From positions 234,424 through 298,423 of the forward strand of contig JBAYTR010000003.1 in the NCBI GenBank assembly GCA_041675505.1: a DNA stretch of 64,000 nt, in the 5' to 3' direction. Under the pieces are notes generated by a model. The model made no database searches. It saw only the letters and a list, made by a program, of their open reading frames with translations, and was not told the origin of the DNA. This stretch comes from JAGPCK01 sp041675505. Lineage in GTDB: Bacteria > Bacteroidota > Bacteroidia > UKL13-3. Both the position numbers and the translations under genes were made by a program. The stretch's first letter is position 1; every line of letters starts with the position of its first letter. Shown in pieces: positions 63,879-64,000 of this stretch.

Positions 63879-64000
63879 TGTAAGCATCCCCAAAAATAGT
63901 ACGATTTATAAGTAGAAAAAATTCTAACTTTAAATTGTAAAAAAATGAAAAAGAGTAAATTCAGTCCAAGTCAAATTGCCAGCATCCTCAAAGAGTTTGA
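63879..64000 (+). mobile_element. Left end of an IS3-family insertion sequence
   Basis: The end starts with TGTAAGCATCCCCAAAAATA, like the TG-initiated ends of Bacteroidota IS3 elements, and 46 nt later a transposase orfA begins. The right end, the inverted repeat partner and any target duplication lie outside the window. The start could also be 2 nt earlier (TGTG). Confidence 0.7.
63945..64000 (+). CDS. IS3-family transposase OrfA, N-terminus only
   Basis: The 18 visible residues MKKSKFSPSQIASILKEF are the typical start of the helix-turn-helix OrfA of IS3 elements. The frame runs off the right edge. OrfA binds the IS ends and is usually fused to OrfB by a -1 frameshift. Confidence 0.85.
   Translation, partial: MKKSKFSPSQIASILKEF

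Overview
The window is chromosomal DNA of a Bacteroidota bacterium, most likely a Chitinophagales/Sphingobacteriales-type environmental lineage. The grounds are: type IX secretion (T9SS) and gliding genes (gldJ, porP/sprF, porU, porV), many proteins with T9SS C-terminal sorting domains, a TonB receptor paired with a DUF4249 lipoprotein, lipoproteins with short N-terminal lipoboxes, and promoters of the Bacteroidota type (TTTG about 20 nt upstream of TAnnTTTG). Housekeeping genes (kdsB, pyrG, yidC, prfB, fabG, ispF, tdk) show a Gram-negative envelope and ordinary metabolism. No tRNA, rRNA or CRISPR array was seen.

Layout. 0-1.2 kb: an ArsR repressor translationally coupled to an SRPBCC-PhnB fusion protein, with a palindromic operator upstream. 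1.3-11 kb: three proteins with type B T9SS (CHU_C, gliding-motility-associated) C-terminal domains. One of them follows an ECF sigma factor gene, overlaps it, and has the layout of a membrane anti-sigma factor. 11.0-11.74 kb is an AT-rich stretch without genes between two terminators. 11.8-20 kb: gldJ and a porP/sprF gene, divergent from porU-porV-ispF. 20-24.8 kb: a metallo-beta-lactamase-fold hydrolase coupled to a 42-residue membrane protein, a large degenerate-peptidase/propeller/barrel protein, and thymidine kinase. 24.9-33.9 kb: an acidic hypothetical protein, an amino acid permease, a TonB receptor with its DUF4249 partner, a von Willebrand A membrane protein and fabG.

34-41.6 kb: a secreted PNGase F-like glycosidase, a DUF6029 barrel, an Omp28-type lipoprotein and a DUF1684 lipoprotein in one run, then on the minus strand an acyltransferase with a secreted cysteine-rich HMA protein and an M28 peptidase. 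41.7-49 kb: a 2014-residue secreted repeat protein with three 150-residue tandem units, followed by two small envelope genes. 49-61.5 kb: yidC, a barrel protein, pyrG, kdsB, a ChaN-like protein, a 2-oxo acid dehydrogenase E2, cinA, a DUF4197 protein, a lipoprotein, prfB with its programmed +1 frameshift, and an SGNH-like protein. 61.5-64 kb looks accessory: small genes, two inverted REP-like hairpins, another palindromic repeat, and the left end of an IS3-family element that cuts a gene.

Functional links. PorU and PorV process and attach T9SS substrates, and PorP/SprF-like proteins are known partners of type B substrates. The window therefore carries both part of the export machinery and at least five probable cargoes (three type B, and two type A: the PNGase F-like enzyme and the 2014-residue protein). 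The most interesting candidate for something undescribed is the ECF sigma factor with a single-span PKD protein ending in a T9SS sorting domain, immediately upstream of a giant type B protein. This could be a regulatory circuit that reads T9SS export status.
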